Below are positions 7,091-7,166 of a stretch of DNA of 7,166 nt, piece after piece. The notes beneath the pieces are model-generated. The model made no database searches, was not told the origin of the DNA, and worked only from the letters and a program-made list of their open reading frames with translations. The DNA lies in assembly GCA_002293545.1 (NCBI GenBank), contig DBDL01000098.1, positions 45,969-53,134 of the forward strand. The letters run 5' to 3'. The DNA comes from Lachnoclostridium sp. UBA933. GTDB taxonomy: Bacteria; Bacillota; Clostridia; Lachnospirales; Lachnospiraceae. Numbering within the stretch: position 1 is the first letter of the stretch; each line of letters starts with the position of its first letter. Both the position numbers and the translations under genes were made by a program.

Positions 7091-7166
7091 TGCCGGTTAA
7101 AAACAAACAAAAGATTAGGAAAGGAATGCCAGTTAAAAACAAACAAAAGATTAGGAAAGGAATGCC
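7090..7166 (+). CDS. Start of a downstream open frame in the fliK position, cut by the window end
   Basis: An ATG at 7090-7092 overlaps the TAA of the preceding gene, a common sign of translational coupling. The frame stays open to the window end and reads MPVKNKQKIRKG twice, then MP. By gene order the next gene should be fliK (hook-length control), but these 25 codons show nothing specific to FliK. They are strikingly basic, with five Lys/Arg in every 12 residues and no acidic residue. The ATGs at 7126 and 7162 are in the same frame and each has AGGA 5 nt upstream, so the true start could be any of the three or lie beyond the window. It is equally possible that this stretch is untranslated leader. 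Confidence 0.4.
   Translation, partial: MPVKNKQKIRKGMPVKNKQKIRKGM
7090..7166 (+). repeat. 36-bp direct tandem repeat, two full units plus 5 bases of a third
   Basis: Unit 1 is 7090-7125, unit 2 is 7126-7161, and 7162-7166 (ATGCC) begins a third. The two full units differ at one base only, G at 7095 versus A at 7131, a synonymous CCG/CCA proline change when read from the ATG. The period is exactly 12 codons. Each unit starts with ATGCC and ends with TTAGGAAAGGA, a Shine-Dalgarno-like end that leads into the next unit's ATG. The window stops inside the array, so the copy number is unknown. Confidence 0.9.
7117..7125 (+). promoter_or_regulatory. Shine-Dalgarno at the end of repeat unit 1 (copied at 7153-7161)
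   Basis: AGGAAAGGA ends directly before the ATG at 7126. Its first AGGA is 5 nt from the ATG, a workable spacing. The same sequence recurs at 7153-7161 before the ATG at 7162. The first ATG (7090) lacks this element and has only AAAAAGG close before it. Initiation at the second or third ATG is therefore better supported than at the first, unless coupling with the upstream stop drives it. Confidence 0.55.

Noticed and set aside
1..7166. Mobile elements, CRISPR arrays, tRNA/rRNA genes or defence genes
   Set aside because: The whole length is filled by a compact, co-directional flagellar operon. No transposase, spaced-repeat array, cloverleaf or rRNA-like sequence was seen. The only repeat array (7090-7166) is contiguous with no spacers.

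Overview
The window is a stretch of a flagellar basal-body and export operon from a low-to-moderate G+C Gram-positive bacterium. Gene order and protein character fit Clostridia, most likely a motile member of the Lachnospiraceae (Roseburia/Butyrivibrio/Lachnospira-like). That placement is inferred from the encoded proteins, the purine-rich Shine-Dalgarno sites and the flgC-fliE-fliFGHIJ-ylxF order shared with the Bacillus/Clostridium fla operon. No 16S or other marker gene is present to fix the taxon.

Layout, all on the + strand: a short AT-rich leader (1-89); flgC (90-536); an 84-bp gap with a small perfect hairpin; fliE (621-929); fliF (963-2591); fliG (2627-3652); fliH (TTG start, 3645-4433, overlapping fliG by 8 bp); fliI (4466-5794); fliJ (5855-6310); a MotE/YlxF-type membrane protein gene (6338-7090); and the first codons of another open frame (7090 to the window end), in the position normally held by fliK. 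Gaps are short (27-84 bp) or genes overlap. No convincing internal promoter or intrinsic terminator is visible, so the set reads as part of one transcript. flgB would be expected just upstream.

How the genes work together: FliF forms the MS ring in the membrane. FliG sits on its cytoplasmic face as the rotor/switch protein. FliH, FliI and FliJ form the ATPase complex that feeds the flagellar type III export gate. FliE joins the MS ring to the rod, and FlgC is a proximal rod subunit. The MotE/YlxF-like protein is a single-pass membrane protein with an extracytoplasmic coiled coil and a helical MgtE_N/FliG-like repeat domain.

The genes themselves look intact and ordinary. The one structure not explained by a standard flagellar operon is at the extreme 3' end. 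It is a 36-bp tandem repeat (two full units plus the first bases of a third). Each unit is exactly 12 codons, open in frame, and carries its own Shine-Dalgarno sequence leading into the ATG of the next unit. It could be a genuine duplication of the ylxF-fliK translation-initiation segment or an assembly artefact at a contig end. I see no evidence of a wholly new system.
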